Source: an uncultured Prevotella sp. | GTDB lineage: Bacteria > Bacteroidota > Bacteroidia > Bacteroidales > Bacteroidaceae | Length of the DNA: 64,000 bases | Direction of reading: 5' to 3' | Assembly: GCA_944319935.1 (NCBI GenBank) | Contig: CALUFM010000031.1 | Span: forward strand, 62,001 to 126,000 | Part shown: positions 32,630-40,998 of the stretch, piece by piece | Numbering within the stretch: the first letter of the stretch is position 1 | Layout: each line of letters begins with the position of its first letter | The notes under the pieces: model-generated | The model's database searches: none | Seen by the model: only the letters and a program-made list of their open reading frames with translations | Told to the model about the DNA's origin: nothing | Program-made: the position numbers and the translations under genes

Positions 32630-33646
32630 CTAAGAACAAACGTTCGTCACCTTGAAATACTTGTCAAGCACAAGCAGCGAGATAAGCGTCTCGCGGCGCG
32701 TGTCGCGGAATTGGCTGACCCATTCGTGGGCGTGCCGTATTATGGCCTCGGCCTCTTCGGGGTGGTTGATGTAATACGTGAGACGCTCTTCCACGTCAGA
32801 GAAGTCGGGCTTTATTTCTATGTAATGGTAATCGGGCACGAGGCGGCCCTCCATGAACCACGTCTCCATCTCGGGGCGGGGCATCACGGCGATTGAGTTA
32901 GACGACATCACCCACTTCAGGTTCGAGGCCACGTCGTTGCCCTCCAAGGCCATTATGAACTTGTAGCCGAGCTGTTCGGCGATGGTCATCTTCGGGGTGT
33001 GCCACTCTGGGAACTCCCTGTTTATCACGCCGATGTCGAACATCTTGTGGCCGAACCACCGCTCAACGAACGGCTTGCGCATCTTCAGGCGGCGTTCGCC
33101 CGTGATGCCGCCGCGGAACACGGCCATGTCCTCCTTCTCCCGCCACCGCTTCCTGTCGTCCACGTAGATGTAATGGCGCACCTCGTTGAGCTTCAGCAGC
33201 ACGGAGCATTGGTTGTCGTCGCATACCGGGCGGCTCTTGGTGACCGATGGCACGTCGAGCTTCCACGCCACGTCGCCCGTCTCAAGCCTCCAGCGCAACG
33301 TCTGCGGAAACCAGCGGGCGTAACGCATGGCGTCAAGATAATACACCTTCTGCGTGCCTTTCTGCTGGTCGGCCACGCGCACCGACTTGTCGCGCCACAG
33401 GTCATGGTCATAATCTGTGGCGGCGTCGAGCTTGCAGTAATACCCCACGCGGTCGAGGATGTAGTCCCTGTCGGCACGCGACTGGAGCGACTCCAACCTG
33501 CCCCTGAGCAGCGGGCGCAGCAGCCATTTGGGCACGAGCGTCCTCGCCGTGCCCGCTATGTAATAAGCCAGCTTCGAGTTCTTGCCGCTGTGGAGGGTGT
33601 AATATATGCGGCGCGCGGCACCCGCATCTTGTTTCATGCCTGACAT
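32630..33646 (-). CDS. glycosyltransferase family 90 (CAP10-like)
   Basis: The 338-residue cytoplasmic or membrane-peripheral protein has the GT90 pattern: VFRGGITGERRLKMRKPFVE in the middle, then FIMALEGNDVASNLKWVMSS, and the closing EMETWFMEGRLVPDYHYIEI followed by KPDFSDVEE. Family members transfer xylose, glucose or mannose onto glycans and occur in fungal capsule and bacterial lipopolysaccharide gene sets. It is the last gene of a minus-strand lipid A/core operon and follows the GT32 gene by 31 bp. An in-frame ATG three codons in (33637) is an equally good start. Donor sugar and acceptor cannot be read from the sequence. Confidence 0.87.
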   Translation of the reverse strand: MSGMKQDAGAARRIYYTLHSGKNSKLAYYIAGTARTLVPKWLLRPLLRGRLESLQSRADRDYILDRVGYYCKLDAATDYDHDLWRDKSVRVADQQKGTQKVYYLDAMRYARWFPQTLRWRLETGDVAWKLDVPSVTKSRPVCDDNQCSVLLKLNEVRHYIYVDDRKRWREKEDMAVFRGGITGERRLKMRKPFVERWFGHKMFDIGVINREFPEWHTPKMTIAEQLGYKFIMALEGNDVASNLKWVMSSNSIAVMPRPEMETWFMEGRLVPDYHYIEIKPDFSDVEERLTYYINHPEEAEAIIRHAHEWVSQFRDTRRETLISLLVLDKYFKVTNVCS

Positions 33647-33677
33647 TTGCTACATGTTTTCAATGCCGATAGACGCC

Positions 33678-34418
33678 TCACTTGCCTATTTTCAGCCACT
33701 TCTTTATTTTCTCCACGGCCGTGGGATGCCAACTGTGGGCGCACAGGTGGACGGCCCGCGAGCGGGGCGTCACCTCGTGCTTGTTGCCGGCGAACATGCT
33801 CGAGGCGTAAATGTCGATGCCACCGTCAAGCCGCTGGTCGATGTCCTTGTATATGAAGCCGTACTTCTCGGCCACGCGGGCGTAAATCATGGGCGACAGG
33901 ACATTGGTGAACAGCGTGCCGTCAGGGTTGATGAAGCTGTGCGACTCATACCAGTCAAGCACGTCCTTGACGAACGGGCAGCCGGCCTCGGCACCCATCA
34001 CGGCGGCCTGGATTTGTATGCCTGACACGTAACCGTCCTTCACGCGGCGGCCGTCGGCGTCGAGCATGTCCATCGCCCCGTCTTTCTCAATCTGCGTGGG
34101 ATGGTATTCGAGCGACGAAAAGAAGCTGCAGCCAAGCAGGTCGTCGAACCTTTTCAGCACCTTGACGTCAGAGTCAAGATATACGCCGCCCTCGGTGTAG
34201 AGGGCGTGCATGCGTATGTAGTCGGCCGCGAAAGCCCACTTGCGCTCACGGAAAGCCTCATGCACGAACGGCACTGACGTCACGTCGAAGTTGTTGGTGT
34301 CCCACAGCTTCAGCTCGTAGTCGGGCATCACGCGCCGCCACGTGTCCATGCACTTCCTTATCTTGCGCGGCAGCGGGTCGCCGCTCAGCCAGCAATAATG
34401 GATTTTCTTGGGTATCAT
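33678..34418 (-). CDS. glycosyltransferase family 32 (DXD sugar-binding) protein
   Basis: This protein of 246 residues opens MIPKKIHYCWLSGDPLPRKI, the typical GT32 start, so I place the start at 34418; eight further in-frame codons upstream come from AGACAAGC repeat words. The metal and nucleotide-sugar binding DXD is YLDSDV (Asp82, Asp84), preceded by AADYIRMHALYTEGGVY. GT32 enzymes such as OCH1-like and capsule or lipooligosaccharide transferases add mannose, galactose or similar sugars from nucleotide donors in the cytoplasm. Genes on both sides (GT90, WaaP-like kinase) support a role in the core sugars of lipopolysaccharide. A repeat hairpin of 150 bp separates it from the upstream kinase gene. 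Confidence 0.88.
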   Translation of the reverse strand: MIPKKIHYCWLSGDPLPRKIRKCMDTWRRVMPDYELKLWDTNNFDVTSVPFVHEAFRERKWAFAADYIRMHALYTEGGVYLDSDVKVLKRFDDLLGCSFFSSLEYHPTQIEKDGAMDMLDADGRRVKDGYVSGIQIQAAVMGAEAGCPFVKDVLDWYESHSFINPDGTLFTNVLSPMIYARVAEKYGFIYKDIDQRLDGGIDIYASSMFAGNKHEVTPRSRAVHLCAHSWHPTAVEKIKKWLKIGK

Positions 34419-34434
34419 ATCTTTTGTTTTTAAA

Positions 34435-34568
34435 GCAGACAAGCTTTTTTCAAGCAGACAAGTTCACAGTGACAAGCAAACAAGCCTATTCGGCTTATTT
34501 GGCTTATATGCCTTATTAGGCCTAATTAGCCCAATAGGCTTGTCTGCTCGTCACTCGTCTGCTTGTCA
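34435..34568. repeat. AGACAAGC/CYYATYWGG hairpin inside the lipid A/core operon
   Basis: Forward words AGCAGACAAGC (34435-34485) and inverted words GCTTGTCTGCTCGTCACTCG (34537-34568) flank 9-bp words with a central inversion at TTAGGCCTAA. Both neighbouring genes read on the minus strand, so the operon mRNA would contain this fold. Confidence 0.75.
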
Positions 34569-34569
34569 C

Positions 34570-35370
34570 TTATTTGCCCTTAAAAAGCCTTTTCATCTTG
34601 TCCTTGCGCCTGTGCTTGCTCTCGAAGCGGTCGAGACAAGCCTCGGCCTCGGCCAGGGCGGCGTCTTCGTCCCAACCGCGCAAGGCGGCGTAACGCCTGA
34701 CTATGAAGGCGAACACGTCGCGCCGGTGGGTCATCGTGCAGAAGTTGCGAAGGCACTCGCCACGGCTCGGCCAGCCGTCACGGAAGTGCGAACGGTTGGT
34801 GTCAATCACCGTAAACTCGTAGCCCTTTCCTCCCTCGCCGCGGCGGTAAAGGAAGTTGCCGAAGTTCATGTCGCCGTGCAACACGCCGCGCGAGTGCATC
34901 GTGACTACGAACCGCGCCATGTCGGCGGCCATGCCGTCATCAAACCGCTCTTGCCTTACAAGGCGGTCGAAGGCCGGCGGGTCGGGGCATTCGAGCGAAA
35001 CGAAATATCCCGTGGTGAACAGCCCGTGTTCCCTGCACTCGATGTATGCCACCTCGTGCGGCGTGCTGATGCCCCGTCGGCGCAGCTCGGCGGCATAGTC
35101 GTAAGCCCTGTGCGCCTTGGTGCTGCGGAAGAAGGTGTAGGCGACGCGCTGCACGGGGTTGGCGCGCTTGTAACGCTTGGCCACGAACCTTGCCCCACGG
35201 TGCGTCAGCAGCCTTACCTCGTTGCGCCCGCCGTGAAGCACCTCGCCCTCGCCGGCGGCGAACATCTGCGGCACACGGCGCAGGAAAGCGGCCTCGGCGC
35301 GGTAGTCAGGCGCGACCACCACGGTGGCGTTGGCAGCCGTTGTAATGCTTTGTTCCATCATCCCTGTCAT
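34570..35370 (-). CDS. lipopolysaccharide kinase (Kdo/WaaP-like) family protein
   Basis: The 266-residue protein keeps a minimal protein-kinase-like fold. The ATP-binding Lys is probably Lys65 (FVAKRYK). The catalytic loop is LHGDMNFGNFL with Asp167 and Asn172, and the metal-binding Asp is Asp190 in VIDTNRSHF, replacing the DFG motif. Kdo kinases and WaaP add phosphate to the inner core of lipopolysaccharide using ATP; in Bacteroides the Kdo is phosphorylated. Starts at 35361 or 35358 are also possible, since MTGMME has three methionines. It follows the GT4 gene by 14 bp, which points to co-transcription. Substrate assignment rests on the family and the neighbours. Confidence 0.85.
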   Translation of the reverse strand: MTGMMEQSITTAANATVVVAPDYRAEAAFLRRVPQMFAAGEGEVLHGGRNEVRLLTHRGARFVAKRYKRANPVQRVAYTFFRSTKAHRAYDYAAELRRRGISTPHEVAYIECREHGLFTTGYFVSLECPDPPAFDRLVRQERFDDGMAADMARFVVTMHSRGVLHGDMNFGNFLYRRGEGGKGYEFTVIDTNRSHFRDGWPSRGECLRNFCTMTHRRDVFAFIVRRYAALRGWDEDAALAEAEACLDRFESKHRRKDKMKRLFKGK

Positions 35371-35384
35371 AAGAACACGTCAGG

Positions 35385-36527
35385 TCACACGATTTCCCCG
35401 AGCAAGCGGTTGTACACATCCGACACCTGGCGGGCCACGTCGGCGTTCTCAAAGCGGGCCACGTACCTCATGCCCTCCTCTATGCGCTCCTCGCGGCCCG
35501 GCGCGCCCTTGAGCGTCAGTCGCATGGCCTTGGCCATGCCGTAGACGTCGTCAGGGTCAACGTAAAGCGTGGCGTTGCCGCCCGCCTCCTCAAGGCAACT
35601 GCCCGTACAGGCCACCACGGGCAAGCCGCTCTGTATGGCCTCGATCACCGGGAGGCCGAAGCCCTCGTAGCGCGAGGGGTAGACGCACGCCTCGGCCATC
35701 TGGTAGATGGCTGGCAGGTCGTCGGCCGGCACGTCGTGCAGGAACATCACACGGTCGGCGAGCCCGCTCTGCTCTACGAACCTCTTCACCTTGTCGGCGT
35801 AAAGGGTAGGCTTGCCCACAACTACGAGGCTCACGTCCTCGGGCAACTGGCGCATGGCCTTTACGGCGAGGATGATGTTCTTGCGCCTCTCGATGGTGCC
35901 CACGCTGACGATGTAGCGTTCAGGCAGCATGTAGGCGGTATGCACCTCGTGCAGCTTCTTCTCGCCCTCGCGGAGCTTGTAGCGCGGGCCGCAGCTCTGG
36001 TAGATGACGTCGATTTTCTCCGCCGGAACGTCGCCGTACAGCATCACGTCGCGCTTGGTGCATTCGCTTATGGCTATTATGCGGTCGGCCTCGCGGCATG
36101 TCTTGCGGAACTTCCAGGCGTACAAGTGCCTGTCGAGCCACGGATACCATTCAGGATGGCGCATGAAGATGGCGTCGTGGATGGTCACCACGGTCTTGAT
36201 GCCGGCCGCGCGTATGCCCACGGGCAGCTCGCCCGACAGTCCGTGGAAGAGGCGCACGCCGTCGCGCACGAGGTCTTTCACTATGCCATACGTGCGCCAC
36301 AAGGCGCGCGAAAGCGGGTTTGACAAGCCCTCGTAATACACGAACCTGACGTTCTGCCTCGGCGTTATCTGCTCCCTCAGGGCGTCGTCGCCGCGCCCGG
36401 GGGCGTAAAGGTTGAGCTTGGTTGACGGCATCACGGCCGCGCCCATGTCGTTGACCAGCGTGCGGCCATAGCTTCCAAGGCCGGTGTTGTTGCACACGAT
36501 GCGCTTGGCGTCATATCCTATTATCAT
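35385..36527 (-). CDS. glycosyltransferase family 4 protein
   Basis: The 380-residue GT-B enzyme starts MIIGYDAKRIVCNNTGLGSY, with a glycine-rich N-terminal acceptor-binding domain. The C-terminal nucleotide-sugar-binding half has VSVGTIERRKN, LVVVGKP and the family E-x7-E motif YEGFGLPVIEAIQSGLPV. It transfers a sugar, often mannose, with retention, on the cytoplasmic face of the inner membrane. Here it probably extends the lipopolysaccharide core, because it lies between an LpxL-type acyltransferase and a WaaP-like kinase in one transcription unit. Its stop is 14 bp from the kinase start, and the upstream gap to the acyltransferase is 75 bp. Acceptor and donor are unknown. Confidence 0.9.
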   Translation of the reverse strand: MIIGYDAKRIVCNNTGLGSYGRTLVNDMGAAVMPSTKLNLYAPGRGDDALREQITPRQNVRFVYYEGLSNPLSRALWRTYGIVKDLVRDGVRLFHGLSGELPVGIRAAGIKTVVTIHDAIFMRHPEWYPWLDRHLYAWKFRKTCREADRIIAISECTKRDVMLYGDVPAEKIDVIYQSCGPRYKLREGEKKLHEVHTAYMLPERYIVSVGTIERRKNIILAVKAMRQLPEDVSLVVVGKPTLYADKVKRFVEQSGLADRVMFLHDVPADDLPAIYQMAEACVYPSRYEGFGLPVIEAIQSGLPVVACTGSCLEEAGGNATLYVDPDDVYGMAKAMRLTLKGAPGREERIEEGMRYVARFENADVARQVSDVYNRLLGEIV

Positions 36528-36602
36528 AATATAATGTTTTCAACGGGGGCACTGTCCGCCCGCCCGGCTGGCCCAGCCATGCGTGCGCGCCCCCTGCAGT
36601 TC

Positions 36603-37568
36603 TTACTTGTTGTCTTCATGCCCGGCCTTGGCCGTTTCCTTCTCCACCACGTGCCCGTTCTCAATCCTGTAGCGTTTCTCAAACTGCTCTCGCGTGCGTT
36701 TCCAGCGGTTGTGGCTCCACAGGTAGTAGCGGGGGTCGCGGCGTATGGTCTGCTCAAGCATGGCGAAGTAGCGGCGGGTGATTTCGTGTTCGGGCAGCGA
36801 TGCCGGGTCGTCGGTGATGTGCCTGAAGGTGTATATGTACCTGCCGCGCGCGGGGCGTTCCACGTCGATGTAGAACACGGCGTTGCCCATCTTCCTCATT
36901 ATGCGCTCGGCTCCGGTGAACACGGGCGTGTCGTGGTTGAGGAAGGGCAGCCACAGGTGGGTGTTCTGGAACTTGGGGGCCTGGTCGGCTATGTAGCCGA
37001 AGATGTTCATCAGCCCCTGGCGGCGGAAGGAGACGAGGTAGCGCAGGATGTCCTGCTTGGGCACGCACACTCCGCCCATGCTCTGGCGCATGTTGATGAA
37101 CACGCGGTCGAACACGCGGCTGCGCAGGGGGTGGTAGATGAGCCCTACGACGGCCTCCTTGTGACGCTTGAAGCCGAGGCCCGTGGCCGAGAGCAGCTCC
37201 CAGTTGCCGTAGTGGCCGAGTATGCCGGCGCACGTCTGGCCGCGGTCGAAGCGCGCCTCCACCTCGTCGAGGCCGCGGAACTCCACGTGGCGCAGCAGTT
37301 CCTTGCGCGAGACGGAGATGAGCTTTACCGTCTCTACGAAGTAGTCGCACAGCCAGCGGTAGAAGCCACGCTCCACCTTCTTCAGCTCCTCAGGGCTTTT
37401 CTCGGGGAACGATGTCGCGAGGTTGCGCCTGACAACCTTGACACGGTAGCGCGCCACGTCGTAGACGACGACGTGCAGCACGTCCGCCAGGACGTACAAC
37501 GCCCTGTAAGGCAGCAGCGAGACAAGATAGAACGCCGCGTATGTCAGTGCTTGGAGGAATTTTGTCAT
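36603..37568 (-). CDS. LpxL/HtrB-type lipid A acyltransferase
   Basis: The 321-residue protein has an N-terminal membrane segment (ALTYAAFYLVSLLPYRALYV) and the acyltransferase motif GHYGNWELL, with catalytic His119 and Glu124 in the HX4(D/E) pattern. Further family blocks are IYHPLRSRVFDRVF and FIADQ-like GYIADQAPKF with a following metal-free substrate pocket. Enzymes of this family add a secondary fatty acyl chain to Kdo-lipid A at the inner membrane. It lies between the MsbA-like exporter gene and the sugar transferases, as expected for a lipid A/core operon. The C-terminal tail is Lys/Glu-rich. Acyl-chain length cannot be predicted. Confidence 0.9.
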   Translation of the reverse strand: MTKFLQALTYAAFYLVSLLPYRALYVLADVLHVVVYDVARYRVKVVRRNLATSFPEKSPEELKKVERGFYRWLCDYFVETVKLISVSRKELLRHVEFRGLDEVEARFDRGQTCAGILGHYGNWELLSATGLGFKRHKEAVVGLIYHPLRSRVFDRVFINMRQSMGGVCVPKQDILRYLVSFRRQGLMNIFGYIADQAPKFQNTHLWLPFLNHDTPVFTGAERIMRKMGNAVFYIDVERPARGRYIYTFRHITDDPASLPEHEITRRYFAMLEQTIRRDPRYYLWSHNRWKRTREQFEKRYRIENGHVVEKETAKAGHEDNK

Positions 37569-37589
37569 TTCTTTCTTTTTATTTTTTAG

Positions 37590-38036
37590 CAGACAAGTCC
37601 ACAGGGACGAGCGGACAAGTCCTTTCTAAGCAGACAAGTCTACAGGGACGAGCAGACAAGGAGGTTTCCTTGCTCCACAGGCGAGCCGCCCATTGTCTGC
37701 TGACGGCCGGCCTGCCCGTTTGTTTCCGGTTGACGGGCAGACACACGGGTCTGCCCCTACAGAGGGCGACGGCTCGTCTGCTCGTGGCTTGTCACTCGTC
37801 TGCTGACGGTCTGCCCGTTTGTTTCCAGGTGACGGGCAGACACACGGTTCTGCCCCTACAGAGGGCGACGGCTCGTCTGCTCGTGGCTTGTCACTCGTCT
37901 GCTGACGGCCTGCCCGTTTGTTTCCAGGTGACGGGCAGACACACGGGTCTGCCCCTACAGAGGGTGAAGGCTCGTATGCTCGCCCCTTGTCTGCTCGTCT
38001 GCTTGTGACTCGTCTGCTCGTGAGCCTTGCGGCTCA
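37590..38036. repeat. three tandem 99-bp units, each with a GTAGGGGCAGACCC inverted core
   Basis: GACGGGCAG starts at 37732, 37831 and 37930, exactly 99 bp apart; the array spans about 37692-38000. Each unit contains GACGGGCAGACACACGGGTC and TGCCCCTACAG, then GCTCGTCTGCTCGTGGCTTG. AGACAAGC words flank the array on both sides (37590-37670, 37985-38036). It separates the msbA-like gene from lpxL. Confidence 0.9.
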
Positions 38037-38037
38037 C

Positions 38038-39867
38038 TTATGTTTTCTGCATGTCGTTCAGCCGTTTGTAGTATCCGTCCATGGCGAGCAGCTCGTCGTG
38101 CGTGCCGCGCTCCACGATGCGCCCCTCGTGCATTACGCAGATTTCGTCGGCCGACTTGATGGTTGACAGCCTGTGGGCTATGGCCACGGTGGTGCGTGTC
38201 TTCATCAGGTGTTCAAGAGCCTGCTGCACGAGGCGTTCGCTCTCGGTGTCCAAGGCCGAGGTGGCCTCGTCGAGTATGAGTATGGGCGGGTTCTTCAGTA
38301 TGGCGCGGGCTATGCTGACGCGCTGCCGCTGTCCGCCGGAGAGGCGGCTGCCGCGGTCGCCGATATTGGTGTCATAGCCGTGTTCGCTCTCCATGATGAA
38401 GTCGTGGGCGTTGGCTATTTTGGCCGCGGCCTCTATTTGCTCCTGCGTGGCGTCGTCAACGCCGAAGGCTATGTTGTTACGGAAGGAGTCGTTGAAGAGT
38501 ATGGCCTCCTGGTTGACGTTGCCGATGAGCTGGCGCAGGTCGTGTATGCCCATGTCCTTCACGTTGACGCCGTCGATGAGGACCTCGCCCTCCTGCACGT
38601 CGTAGTAGCGTGGGATGAGGTCAACCAGTGTTGACTTGCCGCCGCCGCTCTGGCCCACTATGGCCACGGTCTTGCCCTTCTCGATGGTGAGGTTGATGTG
38701 GCGCAGCACCCACCGCTCGCCGTAGCGGAAGGACACGTCGCGGAACTCTATTTTCTCGTTGAAGCCGCTGACGCGCACCGGGTCTGTGCGTTCCTTGATG
38801 TCGTTCTCGGCCTTCAGTATTTTGTCCACGCGCTCCATCGAGGCGAGGCCCTTGGGTATGTTGTATCCGGCCTTCGAGAACTCCTTCAGGGGGTTGATGA
38901 TGCTGTACAGGATTACCATGTAGTATATGAACGTGGGGCCGCTCAGCCCCTTGCCGCCCAGCACGAGCGTGCCGCCGAACCAGAGTACGATGACTATCAT
39001 CAGCGTGCCGAGGAACTCGCTCATCGGGTGGGCCATCTGCTGGCGGGTGTTCACGCGGCGTATGTTCTCGCGGTAGTCGGAGTTCACGCGGTTGAACCTG
39101 TCGTTCATCTTCTCCTCGGCGCAGAAGGCCTTGACGATGCGCAGCCCGCCGAGCGTCTCCTCCACCTGGCTCATCGTGTCGCTCCACAGCGATTGCGCCT
39201 TGATGGACTTCTGCTTGAGCTTGCGCCCCACCGCGCCCATCACCCAGCCCATCAGGGGCACGAAGATGAGGGTGAACAGCGTGAGCTGCCAGCTTATCAT
39301 GAGCAGCGTGGCGAAGTAGAAGAGTATGAGTATGGGGTTCTTGAAGAGCATGTCCAATGAAGACATGATCGAGCTTTCAATCTCCTGCACGTCGCCGCTC
39401 ATGCGGGCTATGATGTCGCCCTTGCGCTCCTCCGAGAAGAAGCCCAGCGGCAGCGACGTTATTTTGCGGTAAAGCTGGTTGCGGATGTCGCGCACGATGC
39501 CCGTGCGGATGGGTATGATGGTGGCCGACGACAGGAAGTAGGCACCCGTCTTCAGGAACGTGGCGAAGGCCAGGAAGAGGCCTATCATCAGCAGGGCGGC
39601 CGACTGGCCGTAGCCGTCAATCACCCATGCGGCGTAGTATTCAAGGCGGTTGGTCAGCGTGCCCATCAGGTCGCCCCAGTCCCACGGCACGAGGGCCGTA
39701 GTCCTCTCGGCCTCGCCCGTCTGGAAGAGGATTTGCAGTATGGGGATGATGGTCATGAACGAGAACACGTTCAGCACAGCCGACAGTATGTTGAACACCA
39801 CCGTCAGCACCAGGTACTTCTTGTACGGAGGCACGAAGCGGCGCAACACTTGCAGGAATTCTTTCAT
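38038..39867 (-). CDS. MsbA-like ABC exporter (permease-ATPase fusion)
   Basis: The 609-residue half-transporter has a six-span membrane domain (about 1-340) and a C-terminal ATPase. The ATPase has Walker A GQSGGGKSTL, signature LSGGQRQRVSIARAIL, Walker B ILILDEATSALD and the switch His in AHRLST. It works as a homodimer. At the head of a lipid A/core operon the natural role is flipping lipid A-core across the inner membrane, as MsbA does; multidrug export is the alternative for this family. I place the start at ATG 39867. A TTG further upstream is in frame but lies inside the -7 box (39898-39905), so it cannot be translated from that promoter. The promoter serves all six operon genes unless the internal repeats contain others. 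Confidence 0.9.
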   Translation of the reverse strand: MKEFLQVLRRFVPPYKKYLVLTVVFNILSAVLNVFSFMTIIPILQILFQTGEAERTTALVPWDWGDLMGTLTNRLEYYAAWVIDGYGQSAALLMIGLFLAFATFLKTGAYFLSSATIIPIRTGIVRDIRNQLYRKITSLPLGFFSEERKGDIIARMSGDVQEIESSIMSSLDMLFKNPILILFYFATLLMISWQLTLFTLIFVPLMGWVMGAVGRKLKQKSIKAQSLWSDTMSQVEETLGGLRIVKAFCAEEKMNDRFNRVNSDYRENIRRVNTRQQMAHPMSEFLGTLMIVIVLWFGGTLVLGGKGLSGPTFIYYMVILYSIINPLKEFSKAGYNIPKGLASMERVDKILKAENDIKERTDPVRVSGFNEKIEFRDVSFRYGERWVLRHINLTIEKGKTVAIVGQSGGGKSTLVDLIPRYYDVQEGEVLIDGVNVKDMGIHDLRQLIGNVNQEAILFNDSFRNNIAFGVDDATQEQIEAAAKIANAHDFIMESEHGYDTNIGDRGSRLSGGQRQRVSIARAILKNPPILILDEATSALDTESERLVQQALEHLMKTRTTVAIAHRLSTIKSADEICVMHEGRIVERGTHDELLAMDGYYKRLNDMQKT

Positions 39868-39897
39868 CTGTAAAGCGTTACATGTAACTTTCGGGGG

Positions 39898-39905
39898 CAA
39901 AGATA
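39898..39905 (-). promoter_or_regulatory. -7 box TATCTTTG heading the lipid A/core operon
   Basis: On the minus strand TATCTTTG lies 30 bp before the ATG at 39867. No other perfect TAnnTTTG box is seen in the 38 to 32.6 kb gaps, so this may be the only promoter of the operon. Confidence 0.65.
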
Positions 39906-39935
39906 ATATAAAAATTCGGTTGGGCGAAGTAATAT

Positions 39936-40375
39936 GGTGGGATTTTGCGGTTATGGGGTTATGAGGTTATGCGGTTACGAGGTTATACGGTTTTGGGGTT
40001 ACGAGGTTGTTTTTGCGTTTCGCCTCCTTAGGGGCAGACCCGTGTGTCTGCCCTATGACATCCCGATGCGCCCCGTTGGCGGAGGGCAGACACACGGGTC
40101 TGCCCCTACGGAAGCGAAAAACGCAAAAACCGTATGACCTTTAACAAACCGTTCATCCGCAACTCTGGTGTAATGATTATAACATGCCATAGGGCCCCGA
40201 AGGGGAACGAACTCGGCACATACACCATACACCTGAACTGCGGATAAACCCAACCTACCCCAAACCACCACGCCGGCGGCCACGTTTCGCCCTGCGGAAG
40301 GCGGCGTTTGGCGGCATGAAAAACGGCGTATGCGCAACAGGCTGGCTGCCAGCCTGTTGCGCATACGCCTCGGCT
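39936..40375. repeat. 8-bp GGTTAYGN array, GTAGGGGCAGACCC inverted repeat, short MITE-like element and palindrome
   Basis: 39946-40009 is a GGTTATGG/GGTTATGA/GGTTACGA array with an 8-bp period. 40029-40108 is a GTAGGGGCAGACCC-type inverted repeat. 40149-40250 has ends CGTTCATCCGCAACTC and GAACTGCGGATAAACC that match the 388-bp element ends at 10575 in part, with a CCCCGAAGGGG hairpin inside. 40325-40369 is a perfect 22-bp palindrome. No gene is credible. Confidence 0.8.
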
Positions 40376-40401
40376 AAGCCCCACGGGGGCCGAAAATGTC
40401 A

Positions 40402-40566
40402 TCACTCAAAGAAATAAACGTAGGCCACGGCGGCGGCCACCACGGCGGCCACCACATACAAGAGCCTCATCAGAATGCGTCCCATGGCCTTGCGCCTCTT
40501 GGCCGACGCCAGACTTTTGTGTTTGAAAACGTCTGAACTTTCCCAGATTTCCTTTTTACTTCCCAT
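40402..40566 (-). CDS. 54-residue single-span membrane protein
   Basis: From ATG 40566 the product reads MGSKKEIWESSDVFKHKSLA, then SAKRRKAMGR and a C-terminal hydrophobic span (ILMRLLYVVAAVVAAAVAYV, then YFFE). The N terminus is charged and should face the cytoplasm. A longer frame from 40617 exists, but the good promoter at 40660-40667 and a typical spacing fit either start. I do not recognise the family; it is a monocistronic gene between repeat blocks, diverging from rpoN. Function unknown. Confidence 0.6.
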   Translation of the reverse strand: MGSKKEIWESSDVFKHKSLASAKRRKAMGRILMRLLYVVAAVVAAAVAYVYFFE

Positions 40567-40659
40567 ATCGCTAAAACAATTCTTTAAATACGCTGTCTTT
40601 ATCATACAAATATGCAATAAATTGTATCCAATAACGTAACATTAGTTTATGTGTCGTTG

Positions 40660-40667
40660 CAAAAGTA
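40660..40667 (-). promoter_or_regulatory. -7 box TACTTTTG for the 54-residue protein
   Basis: On the minus strand TACTTTTG, followed by CAACG, lies 93 bp before the ATG at 40566. Confidence 0.55.
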
Positions 40668-40790
40668 TTAAAAATTATTGTCGGGGTGGGGTAAAATTAC
40701 GATATTTTTTGATTTTTATATCCGCTTAACACCAAAAAGAGCCGATGCCGCCTTGCCGCGGAACTGAAAATCAAGCCGCCCAACAACAGA

Positions 40791-40978
40791 GCAAGGCACT
40801 TGTCTTTAACCACTGAAAAAGGCATTTGTCTTCAACTACTTTAACTACTTCAACTACCTTAACCACTGAAAAAGGCATTTGTCTTTAACTACTTTAACTA
40901 CTTTGACTACCTTAACTACTGAAAAAGGCATTTGTCTTTAACTACTTTAACTACTTTAACTACTTTAACTACTGAAAA
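40791..40978. repeat. 53-bp tandem repeat of GGCATTTGTCT header plus TTTAACTAC words
   Basis: GAAAAAGGCA starts at 40815, 40868 and 40921, exactly 53 bp apart. Each unit has the header AAGGCATTTGTCTT and then four 9-bp TTTAACTAC words with single-base variants. A partial unit with CAAGGCACTTGTCT precedes them at 40792. The array ends just 5 bp before the rpoN -7 box. Confidence 0.9.
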
Positions 40979-40983
40979 AACGT

Positions 40984-40991
40984 TACTTTTG
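40984..40991 (+). promoter_or_regulatory. -7 box TACTTTTG for rpoN
   Basis: The box ends only 7 bp before the rpoN ATG, so the transcript should have a leader of a few bases or none. The -33 position falls inside the TTTAACTAC array. Confidence 0.65.
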
Positions 40992-40998
40992 CAGCGTT

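Noticed and set aside
34419..34442. eight extra codons at the start of the GT32 gene
   Set aside because: They are encoded by AGACAAGC repeat words, and family homology starts at MIPKKIHYCW.
39868..39900. upstream TTG start of the MsbA-like gene
   Set aside because: The TTG is part of the -7 box TATCTTTG and lies before the transcription start.
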